Counted from the stretch's first letter, positions 45,957 through 60,078 are shown. The stretch is 64,000 nucleotides of DNA from Paraspadella gotoi (GCA_051294375.1 CM119264.1:17980673-18044672); one strand, 5' to 3'. Numbers and translations: made by a program. The notes: generated by a model not told the origin, from the sequence alone.

Positions 45957-46946
45957 GTCGTCGTCGTCCTTTTCCACGTCGAAGACAATTTTCTCTTTAA
46001 TTAGAAAACTGATGCGATGATCGAAACTTTTAATTCAGTTAAAAAAAAAGTTAAAACAAAACAAAACGAAGTTTTAAGAATAAAAACATTTTTTTAAATT
46101 AAAGCAAGATAAGGCGCTATTCGACGCTGCTTATCTCGTTGAGTGCGGTTGACGTTTTAAAAAGCCGCGATGAGCGAGAGAGATCTGCACTCCGGTTTGC
46201 TTCGCGGGAATAAGGTTGTGGGTGGCAATGATGTATAGAGCTCGACTCTTCGTCGGGAATAACGAAATGGGGTGACTTTTGCCTTCACAGTATTTCCATG
46301 CGGTAATTGAAGTATGCACTGTCTTAATGAAATCGATTAAAAAGATTTACTTAGAGATTTAGCGAGCGAGAGTTTTGGTGCGGCGATGCAGGAGGAACGA
46401 TTTTTTAATAAATCAAAAAAAAAAAAAAAAAGAGAGAGAGAGAGAATCCTTCTAAACGTTTTTGGTCATTTCAAATCGCAGTTTTTCTGCCATCGGCAAG
46501 GATGAAAAAAAAAATCGGTGCAATCTCGGGATTCCCATTAGTTTATTAAATTTAAATTAAATTAAAACAGCTTCAACAACATTTCGTACCGGTTTTTGAT
46601 GCCGAACGATTCCATTCATCATCCAGAATCCCCAGCTCCCAACTCCCTCCACGGCCCCCCCCCCCCAACGGACGTCGTTCGTCGTCGCCAATCGATTCCG
46701 CGTTCGTCTTCAATTTTCTACTTAATTCCTTTTTCCTTTCATCTTTCGATTTCTCTTTTTCTTCGTTTTTCGGTTCTCTCTTCTCTTTTCCTCCTTTTCT
46801 CCTCAATTTTTTGCGACTTTCTCTCCTCCCCTCGTCCCTGCGTTTCCTATGCTCCTCTCTCTCTCCTTCGCTCTCTCTCTCTCTTCTTCTCTTGCTCTCT
46901 CTCTCTCTGTTCTCTCTCGTCTCTCTCTCTCTCTCTTCTCTCTCTC

Positions 46947-46971
46947 NNNNNNNNNNNNNNNNNNNNNNNNN
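46947..46971. other. 25-N gap between C1 and C2
   Basis: A run of exactly 25 N between the end of one C copy and the start of the next. Confidence 0.99.
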
Positions 46972-48551
46972 TGTTTCTGTTTGTCCTAAATTACTACGTA
47001 TATATTTTGTACCTTATTATTAACCTTTAAATTTTAGCTCACTTTTTTCCGATTAGATATTGTAATATCAATTTGAACATCATTCATCATCATCATCATT
47101 CAAAAGAATATTTCATCAAACAAAATTAAAATTGTCTTATTTTATAATCAGGTTTATATAATATATATTCGGTGATGTTAAAATGTTCCTTAGTTATAAA
47201 TTCAGGTTATATATTCTGTGATGGTTGATTTCTATAATGATCAACTTTATTGATGAGTTTTGTTTATTATGAAAAGAGAGACACGTGTGGCGCCGGTGGA
47301 ATTTAAAAAAAGTGCACAGGATCCGTCGAGGTTGAAACAAGAGAATGAGAGCCTTTCATTTTTGGCCTTTCGATTGTCATCGGGAGAAAACAGACAAAAG
47401 AGCAATTGATGCAAGAACAAAAAAAAAAGTATTTCAACCTCCAGACAAATGAAAAACGTATCGGAAAAACTTGTTTGGCTCTTACTCTTAAAGCTCCCTT
47501 TCGCGTGGCCTTTTGTTCGACGCCAATATTTTGCGTCACGTACGAGAAAGATCCGGCGGTCCATTTTCGATTGCACGATTGTTTTTCTAATGTCGCGATA
47601 ATCAAAAATGCCCTTATCAGCCGAGTTTCGAAAAATTTCTGGAACTTTAAATGTAAGTCGACTCGAGGCTGAATTTTTATCGCTACTTTTCATGCGAGCG
47701 TTCGATGCGGCTTATTTGATGGCATTTCCGATGCCACTTTTTATGGGAAACTCTCGAACAGACACATGCGACGACTAATGAAATTTGGCTCTTGGTCGAA
47801 TTATTGCTCTAGTTCTGTCAACTCTGGATGATGGGAGCGGCGAGAGGAGGGAGGGGAGAAGGGAGCAAGGGGAGAAGAGAGTAATGGCGGATAAGGGGAG
47901 ACTGAACGGCGATGAGAAATGAAGACCGAAGAGAATTCAATTCAAAGTTGAAAATAATTAGGGCGAAGTGTTAACATTGATATTTTAAATGTAAATACTA
48001 CGTCCAAAATGTCTATATAAGTTATATTATAACATCTGGCTTCTCATTGAAAATTAGAAGACTAAAAGTTTCATTACACACGAGAAGAAGGCGTCACATT
48101 TGGGCATGTAGCTTTAGTTGCTCTTCAGATTAATGTTAGCTTTTTTAGGGGGAGCCTCTATACTGAAAAGATATATACGCAACTCTGACGACCTTGTCAT
48201 ATTTTCAACGTTCAAATACGAGACGAGTTTTCCTCGGACAAAACTCTGTTCACTTCCTGATTCCTTCACAAGTCGGATTCACCGACGGCAGGGATTTCCC
48301 CTTACAAATCGAAAAACGCGGAAAACCTTAAAACCCGGTATTAGCCCCTCAAAAGGCAGGGGCCTAGGCGGGTTCGAGAGGGTGGTCGCGAGGGGTGATG
48401 GGTGCGAATGCTGGTGGCAACGTGACTGGCATTGGTGACTTGGCCGCATAGGCAATTGGTGAATGGACGTATGTTGCTCTTATTGTTGATCTATGATGTC
48501 TACGGTGATCTCTCACGCCGCACCTTAGTTTGTTATGTTTGTTTGTTTGTT

Positions 48552-48624
<73 letters not shown>

Positions 48625-50072
48625 TTTCTTTCTTTCTTTCTTTCTTTCTTCTTTCGTTTTTCTTTTCAATTATCTATATTATTTATTTGAATTTATTTTA
48701 CTATTTAATAATTTTGTTCATTATTTAATATTTCTCCTATTTTCTTTTTGGTTCCAAACTTTCTATTTTATCTTTTCCCTTTTTCTCCTTTTCGATTCTC
48801 ATTTTTTCCCCGATTTTTTTCTTCCTGTTCCCTCCCTCTTTAATTCCTCTGCTTGCTTTCCTTTTTTTTCTTTCTTTCCTTATTCCCCGAATTTCCTTTT
48901 CTCCTTTCCTCTTCCTTAATTCCTTTTCTCTCTTACTCTTTCTTCTTCCTTTTTTCCTTTCCTCCTTATTTTTTTTTCTTTCTCTCACTTTCCTTTTTCT
49001 TTCCCCTCTCTTGGTTCATCCGCGTGGAAACTGAGGAAGATTCGTTAGAGATGTTCCGCGGTATTTTGGTTCGTCATTTGGTTGTCGTTTTCGTCGTTCG
49101 CTTCGTCTTTATTAATCTCTGTCGTTTGTGTCGTCCTTGTCGTCGTCGCCAATCAAAACGGCGATTTTTGGTTCGCCCCCTCTTCCTATTTTTTTTTTCT
49201 TTAGTTTCTACTAGGCTACATTCTCTTTGCTATTTTACTTTAAGTTACTATTTGTTTTTTTTCTCTTTTGTATTTTATACATCTTCTAATTTATCATTAT
49301 TTATCTGAATATTTTTACTTTCTCCATTCTTCTATTTCTTCGCTGCTTCTTCCTCTTTCCTCTCTCTTTTTCCATTTTCCTCTTTTTCTTTTCCTTTTAT
49401 CCCTTTCCCTCATCTCCTTTTCCATTTCCTCTTTTTCTTTTTTCCCCTTTAATTTCCCCCCTTTCCCCGTTCCTTTTCCATTCCTCTTTTTCTCTTTCCC
49501 CCAGAGATTCTGTTTCTTTATGTTCTCACGATTCGGGTTTTTCGCTTCCCGCGTCCTCGATTCTGCCAAGATTCTCCTCCTCTCCTCATCTTCCCCCTCC
49601 TCTTCACGCTATTCAAAACCCAATCAAACCACCTCACCCTATTTCCCTTTCCTCTTCACTCTCTGTAGCACATTCATTCTAAAATTGTCCTTAGTTGTTT
49701 CTTATGATTTTCATCATGATTTTCTCGTTTTATTCTCTTACACCTGAAAATCTTCTCTTCTACTTTTTTTCTTACAAAATCAAATCATTCATTAAAGAGG
49801 AAATTTAACTTCTTTCATCTAAGTTCAATGTTTTTTTAACCTTCATGAAATTTTGTTTAACTTTTCCCCGAGTCTTTGACAAAACAGCAATGACTTACTA
49901 GCTCACTTAGATTGTTCGAATTGTACCGCATGGAGTATGGAGCCCACTAACATAAGTTCCAATCAAGTTCCTGGCGATAACTTTACCCTAATATTGGTAC
50001 CACCAGCTTCCCCACTATTCGGAGCAATGTGCGAGCGCGCGCCTTGGGACGACGCAACGTTTGACTCATACG

Positions 50073-50146
<74 letters not shown>

Positions 50147-51791
50147 CTCTCTTCTCTCCCCATATTCCCGGATATTCATAACCTCCTACAACTTGTCAAA
50201 AACAAGGAAAAAGCAGGGGGGCGGACCGGAGGGGTGCCGAGGAGTAGGGCATTTTCGTGGGGCAAAAACAGTGGGGGGGCGGCGGGGGCGGTTTTGAAGA
50301 CTAAAACGAGAAGATCAAACTGACTTTCGCTCTTTTTTACGCTCATCCTCTTCCAACGAGGAAACGAATTAAAAATAAGGGATTGCGATCTTTCGGAATG
50401 CCTTTCTCTTTTTATTCTTCTTTTGAGCTTGTTATCGGGCCTCGTTTCCGATTTCCTTATCATCCCCCCTTTTTTTTCTCCTTGCTTCCTCGTCGTTGTC
50501 GTTGTCGTTGTCGTCCTCCGGGTTCGAGTTTGTTTCTTTCTTTTTGTTGCCTTCCAACTTCGTCTTCTTCTTCTATATTGTCAGCCTTGTTATCGTTCGT
50601 CGGCGTCGTCGTCGTCGTCGTCGTCGTTCGTCGTCGACCGTGGCAGCATTACAGCTTTTGACGACAGACCCCGATGGTTTTAAGCTGAACGAAAAGACAA
50701 TTTAAATACTGAATGACAAGTTGACATTCGTAATAACAAAGGAAACTAGCGAAGCGAAGAACGCGTCAGCGCAATTTTTAAAATCCCGAATTGAAAATCG
50801 ATTTTTTAAAGAAAGCGAAGAAAAAAGAGCGATTTGAAAACTAGGCGAAAAAAAAAACCCCAAAAAAACAAACAAAAAAACTACGAATCTGCATCTGACT
50901 TGTACCTTTTGTGCTTGCAATGACGCACATCACAAGTTTAAGACAAAGAAATAAAAAAAAAAAAGAATCCAACAGAGGAACTGAACATTCGTCATCAAAA
51001 ATCCTCTTGATTACAATTAATTTCCAACTATTAAAAAAAAGGAAGTAAAAAAAAGAAAAAGAAAAAAAAGAGCTTTTTCTCTGATTCCAATCGAGATCAA
51101 AACTAGAGTTTCATGACAACGCAACATCTCGTGGCTACTACAGAGATACAAGAGAAAGAGAGAGAGAGGAGAGAGAGAGATGAGAGAGAGAGAGAGACCG
51201 AGAGAGAGAGAGAGAGAGAGAGAAGAGAGAAAACAGAGACAGAGACAGAACACCCTTGGCGGCAGGAACTCATGGTGGAGTTCTCAAAAGTCGCACGCGA
51301 AAAAGGCAGGAAGCGGACAAATGTTGAAGAAGCGTTTATGTCCTTTGCATCTTGGTTCTTGGTTTTTTCCGCTTGTTTCTCTTCTTAATGATATTTTCTT
51401 TCGCTTCTTTTGAACAATTTGCAATATTTCTTTATTTATTGTCTCTCCCTATAACTTTTGATTCCCTGAACAGTTTACTTATTTCTTATCTGTCCATCTC
51501 AACTCACCGCTTCTTAAATTTTTCTACCATCCTCCACATGCACCCAACCTTCTCCTTCAGTTTTTCCCCAGCCCCATCTACACCACCTTTCAGCCTTACG
51601 CTACCTCCCCCGCCTCCTTTCAGATTTCTTCTCCCCAGGGCCATTGCGAGGGTCGAAGCCGAGGGCGAGCGAAATCGATCATATTAAGGGCTACAATTTA
51701 TACGATCTGAGCTCCTGGTCAATTTCGGGCACGAAAATGCCATGAGTACGCGAAACAGAGATTGAGATAGAAGAGAGGGGAGAGAGAGACG

Positions 51792-51881
<90 letters not shown>

Positions 51882-52185
51882 AGAATATAAAAGATAGAGT
51901 GGTTGTTCTTTTTTCTGGCTTCGGCCAAAATAAATGGGTAGTACCTTTCAATTTCTCTGTTCATTTCAGTCTTTGTCAGTTTTCATTGGTTGTTCTAATA
52001 TTTAAATATCAAAATATTAACTTTTCAATATCAATCTGATTACAATGATTCGTCCACTAAAACTTTTTCGAATTCCTTTCAAAGCAGAAATGGTATTTCG
52101 TTTTAAGGATCCCATCAGCGAATAAAGAAGCTAATAATTCGAATAAACGAGCGAACACGGCGCGACGGCGCGGCGAGATGAGAGA

Positions 52186-52236
<51 letters not shown>

Positions 52237-52630
52237 GGAGAGAGAGAGAGAGGAGAGAAGCAGAGGGTTGGAAATGGGAGGGACGAGACAGGAAGAGAGT
52301 AAGAGTAAAATTTAGCCTGTGAAATGAAAGCTGTGAAATAAAAGAGAAAGAAATGAGAGGATAAAATTGAACGTAAACTGTGAGGTTACATTTGAGATTA
52401 TTGAGCTCTGTGAGGATGAGAATTAAGCGGAGGAATCGCGAAATGAGGATGAGACGAAGCAGTTAAAATGAGGATGAGGAACAGAGAAAGTTGAAGCCGG
52501 TGATAAAACGGATAAACTTATGACGTTTTCCCTTTTTTATTTCTCCGCGGAGAAACATTTAAAGGAGGCAACGTCTGTAATTCGTGGCGAAAGTAAAAAA
52601 GGTTCGAGCGGACAAAAATTAGACTCGCAT

Positions 52631-52723
<93 letters not shown>

Positions 52724-53049
52724 GGCTTCAATGACTCTCGTGACCAAATTTTGACTTTTTTATAGAAAGACTGTGAGTGAGAGTAGAGTAGTGAGAAGAG
52801 AAAAGATCACAACTTTTGTTTCCAGAAAGAAGCTTTAGTTCTATTCGGTAGCAAGTTGGCAGCGGTATCATGGGTTAGCGGCGGAGCAATTTCACAGACT
52901 TCAAAGGTAGGCGTGGCCTCTCACATTGTGGCAGCGAAGCAGGGCTGTTCACCGCGTATGAAAAAGGATTTTTTTGCGTATCGAATCTCGATTACTTGAT
53001 TTGCCTCTGGATGGCTTCAAAAGAAAGTTCAATTTTCTTACAAGTCCAA

Positions 53050-53124
<75 letters not shown>

Positions 53125-54360
53125 CTTCTCTTCTCTCTCTCCTCTCTCTCTCTCCACCTAATTATCGTGACAGACAAGGCTTCTTAGAACCTGTTAATCT
53201 TCGCTGTGCTTCCCTTTCGTCGTCTTCTATCGTATTATTTCTCCTCGTCGTCTGTCGTGCGTCGTTCGTCGTCGTGCGTTCGTTCGTCGTCGTCGTCGTC
53301 GTCGTCGTTCGTCGTCGTCGTCGTCGTTCGTCCTTTTCCACGTCGAAGACACAATTTTCTCTTAATAGAAAACTGATGCGATTGATCGAACTTTTTAATT
53401 TCAGTTATAAAATAAAGTTAAAACAAACAAACGAAGTTTTAAGAATAAAAACATTTTTTTAAATTAAAGCAAGATAAGGCGCTATATCGACGCATGCTTA
53501 TCTCTGTTGAGTTGTGCGGTTGACGTTTTAAAAAGCCGCGATGAGCGAGAGAGATCTGCACTCGGTTTTCTTCGCTGGGAATAAGATTGTGGTGTGCAAT
53601 GATGTATATAGCTCGACTCTTCGTCGGAATAACGAAATGGGGTGACTTTTTGCCTTCACAAGTAATTTCCATGCTTTCGGTAATTTGGAAGCTATGGCAC
53701 TGTCTTAATGAAATCGTAAAGATTTTGAGATTAGCGAGCGAGAGTTTTTGGTGCGGCGATGCAGGCAGGAACGATTATTAATAAAATCAAAAAGAGAGAG
53801 AGAGAGTAAAGAGAGAGAGAGATGAGCAGTGAGAGGAGAGAGGTGAGGGAGAGAGAATAATCCTTCTAAACGTTTTGTTCATTTCAAATCGCGAGTTTTT
53901 TCATGCGTCGGCAAGGATTGAAAAAAAAAAATCGGTTGCAATCTCGGGATATCCCATTAGTTTATTAAATTTAAAGTTAAATTTAAAACAAGCTTCAACA
54001 ACATTTTCGTACCGGTTTTTGATTGCCGAAACGATTTCCATTCATCATCCAGAACCCCAGCTCCAACTCCCTCCCACGGCCCCCCCCCCCAACGACGTCG
54101 TTCGTCGTCGCAAATCGATTTCCGCGTTCGTCTTCAATTTTCTGCTAATTCCTTTTTTCCTTTCTTCTTCGTTTGCTCTTTCTTCTGTTTTTCGCGTTCT
54201 TCTCTTCTTTTCCTCCTTCTTCTTCCTCAATTTTTTCGCGACTTTCTCTCTCCTCCCCTCGTTCCCATGCCCTCCTCTCCCTCTCTCTCTCTCTCCTCTC
54301 TCTGTCTCTTCTTCTCTCTGCCTCTCTCTCTCTCTCTCTCTCTCCTCTTCTCTCTCTCCT
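46972..54360. repeat. Copy C2 of the 7.5 kb duplication (noisy, probable gap-fill artefact)
   Basis: It starts after the 25-N gap with TGTTTCTGTTTGTCC (C1 position 39265), follows C1 with many single-base indels, replaces C1's N gaps with real sequence (GA/CT arrays and a GTC array), and continues past C1's end into unique DNA at about 54360. Confidence 0.88.
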
Positions 54361-54500
54361 CCCTTCGCTTCCCTCGCTCAAATTTCTGTTCAGATAATGA
54401 TTGTTCCACCAAGGCTTTTACTGTCGACACGACGACACGATTGACGACGATTCGATGGTGAAAACGCATCGACGACGATGAAAAAGCGACGACGACGACG

Positions 54501-54611
54501 ATGAAAAACGACGACGACTTCAACGTGACGCTACTGGGCCAACGAGGTCTCTCGAATCGGTTGCCTGGGGAGTCAAATCCAATGTGCCCAATCAAAGAGG
54601 AGATCAAACTT
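54501..54611 (+). CDS. Candidate first or internal coding exon, unknown gene
   Basis: ATG at 54501 opens exactly 37 codons, beginning MKNDDDFNVTLLGQRG and ending CPIKEEIKL, directly followed by a consensus donor CTT|GTGAGT. The frame is closed by a TGA about 40 bases upstream of the ATG, which fits a 5' exon. Composition is not low-complexity apart from the Asp run derived from GAC repeats. No family recognised. Confidence 0.28.
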
Positions 54612-55468
54612 GTGAGTGTCGAAGGAAGTGAGAGCATAGATTGTTGTTAGTTAGGATTAGATGAGAAGATAGATAAGATAGAGAGAGAGAGAGAGACTGA
54701 GACAGGAGAGAGAGAGTAGAGAGAGAGAGAGAGAGAGAAAGGAGAGAGAAAGAGAGAGAGAATGCAAAAGATAGAGACGGTGAGTTATTTTTTTCTGGAG
54801 AGAGCCAAAAATTTTCTTTTTTCTTTACTGTAGAGATGATTTGTAAATCCGATTGGGTTTTTGTCGTCATCATCGTCATCATCGTCATCATCGTCGTCAT
54901 CATCGTCGTCATCCTCCCGCCCTGGCGCGTGAGAGGTCGAACCTCGACCGGAAATCAACGTCGCCACGCGGCGGCGTCTGCGGCTTCCGACTTTAGCGCC
55001 GGTCCCAGTCGCGCCAAAATATTTTTGTACCAAATGTAGTAAAAGCAAAAAAAAAAAAAAAAAAAAAAAACGAGGAAAATCTGGCGAAGTTGAGAAAATG
55101 ATTATCGAAATTGGGATTTAAATATTCAACAATTGAGACTCATGTGACAGTTTTTTTTCTCCAAAAACAGTTAAAAAGCGATATAACCAGACTACCCTCT
55201 ACTGTCTACCAGCTCACTTCTTCTACTAGCTTCCACTACCAACACAAATTTGAATAAAATGATTCGTCGTCAACTAAAGAAAAACGAGGACTAAAACCAA
55301 AACGAAAATCAACCCGAGAAAAAATCAGGATTTCGTCTCTGAAAAATGAGTAGAAAAATATTAGAGAAAAAAAAAAGTGGAAAAAGCAGAATCGAAGTCT
55401 CTCGCAGCTGCGGGCGATGATGAATCATGTTTGTCCCGAGCGAAAATAAATCCACATTTTTCTTTCCG

Positions 55469-55500
<32 letters not shown>

Positions 55501-55501
55501 G
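55469..55501. repeat. (GTC)n array
   Basis: A pure GTC run of about 11 units. Confidence 0.93.
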
Positions 55502-56033
55502 GTGGCTTTCGTGGTCTTCATCACATTGAGGCACTCAGATTATATCATCACAAATCCGCTGATACTTTTACGTATCATAAATGAAAAAATACCCATGAAG
55601 AGAGAGAGAGCGACTTCGGATGCTTTTCTGAGAGAGAGAGAGAGAGAGAGAGAGAATATTTTGAAGTGGGTACAAAGACACGATTTTCCTTTTAGATTTA
55701 AAGCTTTTTAACCGCGCGTGAAGATTCTGACGTCAAGAACCAAATTCTGGGCTGTCCACTTTTTGGCCAAAGAATTATGATATCCGTTCATTAGTAGCTT
55801 AATATTTTCAATTAAAAGAATTGCACCATGCGCATATTTAAGTTAGCGCTGAAATGTTAACGAAAAATTGAAGGACATGTTCACAACAATGGCTCGTAGA
55901 AACACCGACTTGGTAGGATGGGGAATTATTCGTCACGAAATATTCTTAGTTTGAATGTCAAATTGTTTCTTTTATTGTTTTATCGTTTTATCTTTATATC
56001 GTTTTAACTGTCAAATTGTTTCTTTTATTTCAG

Positions 56034-56275
56034 TAAAAAAAAAATACTACGACGGTATAGTGAAGATAGTGAAACAACTCCATTTGAAAGAAAAGAGTTT
56101 CGTAACTCGGGAGGGGAAATTTAAGCCAGCAGTCGTCCCTCGCTTTCCTCGGGATGTCGATTCCGCGCGGAACGTGTCCGTACGTCCGTCCCGAGTCTGT
56201 TGGTCGTTCGAGATTTGGCGGCCGGAAAATCGATTAACCCGAAAGAAAAACAACCGGAAACCAGAACTGAAATGA
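56034..56275 (+). CDS. Candidate coding exon after TTTTATTTCAG, unknown gene
   Basis: A textbook acceptor (GTTTCTTTTATTTCAG) ends near 56033. The open frame then reads KKKYYDGIVKIVKQLHLKEK and continues through a basic stretch to RKKNNRKPELK and TGA at 56273-56275. The minus strand over the same bases is also open (56047-56643), which weakens the case. It could be a terminal exon of a gene whose earlier exons were not found. Confidence 0.22.
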
Positions 56276-56791
56276 AGGGAAACTTGGAAAATGGGATGCA
56301 TTGGTGAAGGAGACTGGGAGGGCGTGGAGCTCGCGGCCGGATTAATGGCGGGAAAGATTGAGCGAGAGTCGAATTTGACAAAGTCTTTGTCGGGCGTCTG
56401 AGTCGACGCGCGAAATATATTTATAAAGTTGAATGAAAAAATAATCGTGGAGCTTTTACTAGTACGTATAAATAAAAGTAAGAAAATTAAAGCTGAAAAA
56501 AAAAGTGAGAGCAAACTGAGGCGAGGGCGTTTACGTCTTTTACACTTGTGCAGATGCGCAGTGGAGCGACAGAGAGGCAGAGTGTCGGCGTACCTCCTTG
56601 AAGGAAAGGGTCTGCTCCTTTTCTCTTTAGTTTTTCTCTTCAACCTTTCAGCTTTCTTCCACTTCGTTCCCTCATTCCTTTTCCCACTTTCCCTCCTTCT
56701 CTCACCTGCGCGTTCCCCTTTACCGATCCTTTGTTTTCGTTACTTCTGGCGCCAAAATTTATTTCCCTCCATTGACCTCATATCTCGCCGC

Positions 56792-56851
56792 AATGCGCGG
56801 CGGCGCCGCAACCGCCGCTTCTATCGCCGCCGCCGCCACCGCCACGGCGCC

Positions 56852-56889
<38 letters not shown>

Positions 56890-56892
56890 AGC
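56792..56892. repeat. (GCC)n array
   Basis: GCC repeats of about 100 bases with interruptions; frames read poly-Ala, poly-Pro or poly-Arg. Confidence 0.9.
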
Positions 56893-56982
56893 CTCATCTG
56901 GCGCCGGGACTGAAGAAAAACAAAAACAAATACCCGCGACTGTTTTTTGGCTTCGGCGTCTTTCGGGTCGGACGCTGAGGTG

Positions 56983-57138
56983 ATGGAAGACTCAAAGGCG
57001 AAAATCCGCGGAAATGAAAGGACGACTGAGCCGGTGCCAGGCGGCCAAGGCGCCGTGTTTACGTACGCATCGCCGAACGGCGTCGTTTTTGATGGCGCCA
57101 AATATCGAATGGCGTCATTTTCCTTCGGAAGTGACTGA
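56983..57138 (+). CDS. Small ORF (51 aa), unknown
   Basis: ATG at 56983 has G at -3 and +4. It reads MEDSKAKIRGNERTTE, then a Gly-rich middle (VPGGQGAVFTY) and ends MASFSFGSD. Upstream in the same frame is a similar LASASFGSD, so the ends look like a small internal repeat. Two further plus frames and one minus frame are also open here, in GC-rich DNA, so the coding claim is weak. Confidence 0.17.
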   Translation: MEDSKAKIRGNERTTEPVPGGQGAVFTYASPNGVVFDGAKYRMASFSFGSD

Positions 57139-57424
57139 CGCGGCGCCCTTTTTTTCCGGGGAAAATCGAGTGAAGGCGGCGCTTTTTAGTCGTCGGCGTC
57201 TATTTTTGGGGCGTCGCCGTTTGGATGAATAGAAAACACCACCCAAATTCTGTTTTGGCGAAAAACAAAATGATTTAGATTTTCAACAAGTTCCGATCAG
57301 AAGGTTAAGCAAGCTTAATTAACTTAAAGCTAATTAATTTACATTTCTTTATTAAACATAATACGTAGAGGTATTTTTTTTGGTTGATATTGCGATCCAT
57401 TCGGACGAAAAAGAATAATAATGT

Positions 57425-57772
57425 TTGTTTTTCCCGGTTTGTTTGTTTCGCCAAAAAAGTCAAGGGTATTTTTTGAAACTAAGTCGAATGCAAAGCGGAC
57501 CATTTTTTATTCAAGGAAAAGCATTCTTTAATCAAAGGCATTCCATTCTAAAATCACGGGCATTCCGCCCCTTAAATCGCGACGCAGCCCCAACCTTTAA
57601 TCGCTCGCTCGATTCTATTCACGTTCACTCACCCATTTCCGACGACGACGACGACGACGACGACGAGGACAGGGCCCGAGGGAGAATCACGCGCGCCTCC
57701 GCAGCCATCGCCACTTCCGTGGCCTCCGGGGACGCGATCCGCGAACGAGCGCTCTCCAACGCGCCTCCCTAA
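57425..57772 (+). CDS. Open frame with Asp run (115 codons), unknown
   Basis: The open plus frame has a basic/aromatic first half and NRSLDSIHVHSPIS, followed by about eight Asp from a GAC array and an Arg/Ala-rich end. There is no signal peptide, no family match and no obvious splice sites. The minus strand is open over the right half (57687-57959). Repeat-derived chance frame is a fair alternative. Confidence 0.15.
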   Translation: MFFPVCLFRQKSQGYFLKLSRMQSGPFFIQGKAFFNQRHSILKSRAFRPLNRDAAPTFNRSLDSIHVHSPISDDDDDDDDEDRARGRITRASAAIATSVASGDAIRERALSNAPP

Positions 57773-57779
57773 ACGAGCG

Positions 57780-59640
57780 GTCTCGAACGCGCTCCGAGGG
57801 ACGCCTCATCGAGTCCGGCGCCCTTGACACGCCCACATCCCCAACCGGTGCAACCGTAAACACGTGGTTCCGCTCACCACCATCTCCCAGTCTTCCACCC
57901 AACCCTACCGAGCACCTTTCGCTGCGTTCTCGTGGCTCACGGACTGACTCGTCAACCACTTTTCAATCCTGCTGAGTTTCAAAACAGCGGCAGCAAAAAA
58001 CGAAGAAACCTATATTCATTAATACTACCACTGCCTACGCCACCTCCAGGTATTTCTAAGACCACTTCGCAACTCGACGACGTCAACGGTTATCATTCTC
58101 ATCAGACTCGTTCCGACTTATTGTTTTAAAAAAAGCCCTTTTCGCTTCAGCTCTGAGTCTGCCGGTTGTCTCCACTTTCCCCTTCTCCGATCTCCGCCCG
58201 CATCCCGCCTTCAATCTCGGCCCTTTTCTGTCTCGCGATGACAGCCTGGGTCCCCGGCGCGACACTCGATACTCGCCAGGGGTCACCATTCATCAGGGGG
58301 TCACATTTCACCGACGATCACATTTCACCGTTAAGCGAACCGCGAGGCATTTTTTTTTTCCTGGGAGGGGGGTTGTAAGGATTGGAAAACCCCGGTCGAG
58401 GAAAAGAAATAGAGAAGAGAGAGAGAGAGAGAGTGGGAGATCCTCTAGTAGCACGGCGCTCTAGAATGAGAGGACGACGAGAGAGAGAGAGGAGAGAGAG
58501 AGAAGAGAAGTGAAGAGAGAGACGATTGAAGATGGGAGAGAGGTGAGAGGCGGAGGACGGAGAGAGAGAGAGATGCAGATGAGCAATAAAAAATTTTCCG
58601 AGCTGACAAAAAAGAAAGGGAGATGAAAAAAGAATCGAAAAAGTGGGTGAACAAATGAACAAAACCACTTCCGGGATTCCACAATGAGAGAAAAGCAATT
58701 AAGCGAAGGACCGGGAGATGACGGTTGAAAGAAAGTAAATTTTCCAACCGCGACTTCTCCTCCGCTGAGGGGACATTGATAAGGGTGGGCGCGTTGTCGG
58801 CTTTCTATTTCAACTCTTTCTATTTATGGCAATTTTATATTTAATTAATCTATACTTATTATTTATAGTTTTTTTGCCAGATCAATCTGTTATTGTTTTT
58901 AAGGTCTATTTTCTCCATGTCCAACCACCAATGCCGCAATTTTCAATCTCCTACCCCAGCTTCCTCTTTCGCCCACTCCCACAACCAGAGGGCCTCCGAG
59001 CTCGTGACAAATGACTCAAAGCGAAAAGTTTATCCCGTAGATTTTTCCCCGTTTCCTTTTCTCCTCCTCTTCCTCCTTTCTATCCTCCTCCTCTTCTTCC
59101 TCCTCCTCATTTCTCGCTTTTCCTTTTCCTCCTTTTACTCTCTCCTCTTTCTCCTTGCCCTCTTCAAGCTCTCCCTCCCTCTCTACTTCATTTCTACTTC
59201 TTTCCCCACTTCATTTTTTTTCCTTTCACTTCTTTTATTTCGTCTCCTTCATCTCTCTCTCTTTTTTTCCTCTCTCTTTCCTTTCATTCATTTTTTCCTT
59301 CAATTTTTTATATTTTTTTTTATATTCGAGTTGTCATTTTTTTTTTGTTGGCGGGAGAAAAAAAAAGTTTTTCAACTCGGCAGCGGTCATGGCGGCGGCG
59401 GCGGCGGCGGCTTTGTTGTTGACAAGCGGCCGACATCGACGCCCCGTCGTCGTCATCGTCGTTGTTGTCGCGGTCGTCATCGTCATCGTCGTCGTCGCTG
59501 TCGTCGTCGTGGGCGCCAGAAAGAAGTCATTAAAATCGTGTTTACCCCGAAATTGATGGAGTTGAGAACAGTTGAGATGGAGATACAAAAAGCGGGAAGC
59601 GAAAATGTTTTATTTAAACGTTGAGCTCAGTCATTGCATC
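57780..59640. other. Single-copy DNA without a supported gene
   Basis: It includes a degenerate GA array (58408-58575), a 13-base direct repeat TCACATTTCACCG (58301 and 58318), a pyrimidine-rich stretch (59040-59330) and GGC/GTC tracts (59390-59510). Confidence 0.5.
58666..58675. promoter_or_regulatory. ETS-type site CACTTCCGGG
   Basis: A perfect ETS core (CCCGGAAGTG on the minus strand) lies right of a degenerate GA array. Significance is uncertain as an isolated short match. Confidence 0.2.
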
Positions 59641-59804
59641 ATTCCGAATATATTACTAGTTATCTCTCTCGTTTTATCCTTCTCTCGTTCTCTCTCGCTT
59701 TCGTTTTCGCTCTCTCTCTTTATCCCGAGATATATTTTTATGACTTTTTTTCATGAACTTTTCATTCCTCCTAACCTCTTTTTAGCCTTATAAGAAAGAA
59801 CGAA

Positions 59805-59836
<32 letters not shown>

Positions 59837-59939
59837 NNNNNNNNNNNNNNNNNNNNNNNNNNNNNNNNNNNNNNNNNNNNNNNNNNNNNNNNNNNNNNNN
59901 NNNNNNNNNNNNNNNNNNNNNNNNNNNNNNNNNNNNNNN
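59837..59939. other. 103-N gap in a GA array
   Basis: GA repeats lie on both sides. Confidence 0.99.
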
Positions 59940-59973
<34 letters not shown>

Positions 59974-60078
59974 TTAATTTTCTACGCGCTTAGTTTCGTT
60001 AATTAAAGTTCTTCCTCGGTCGCGCTGCTGGAAATTTCTCCGGTTCCAATCTACCTTGAGGCGTCGGGGCGAGACGCT

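Noticed and set aside
56047-56643. 198-codon minus-strand frame
   Set aside because: It starts without ATG, is Phe/Ser-rich without domain features, and overlaps a plus-strand candidate with a better splice site.
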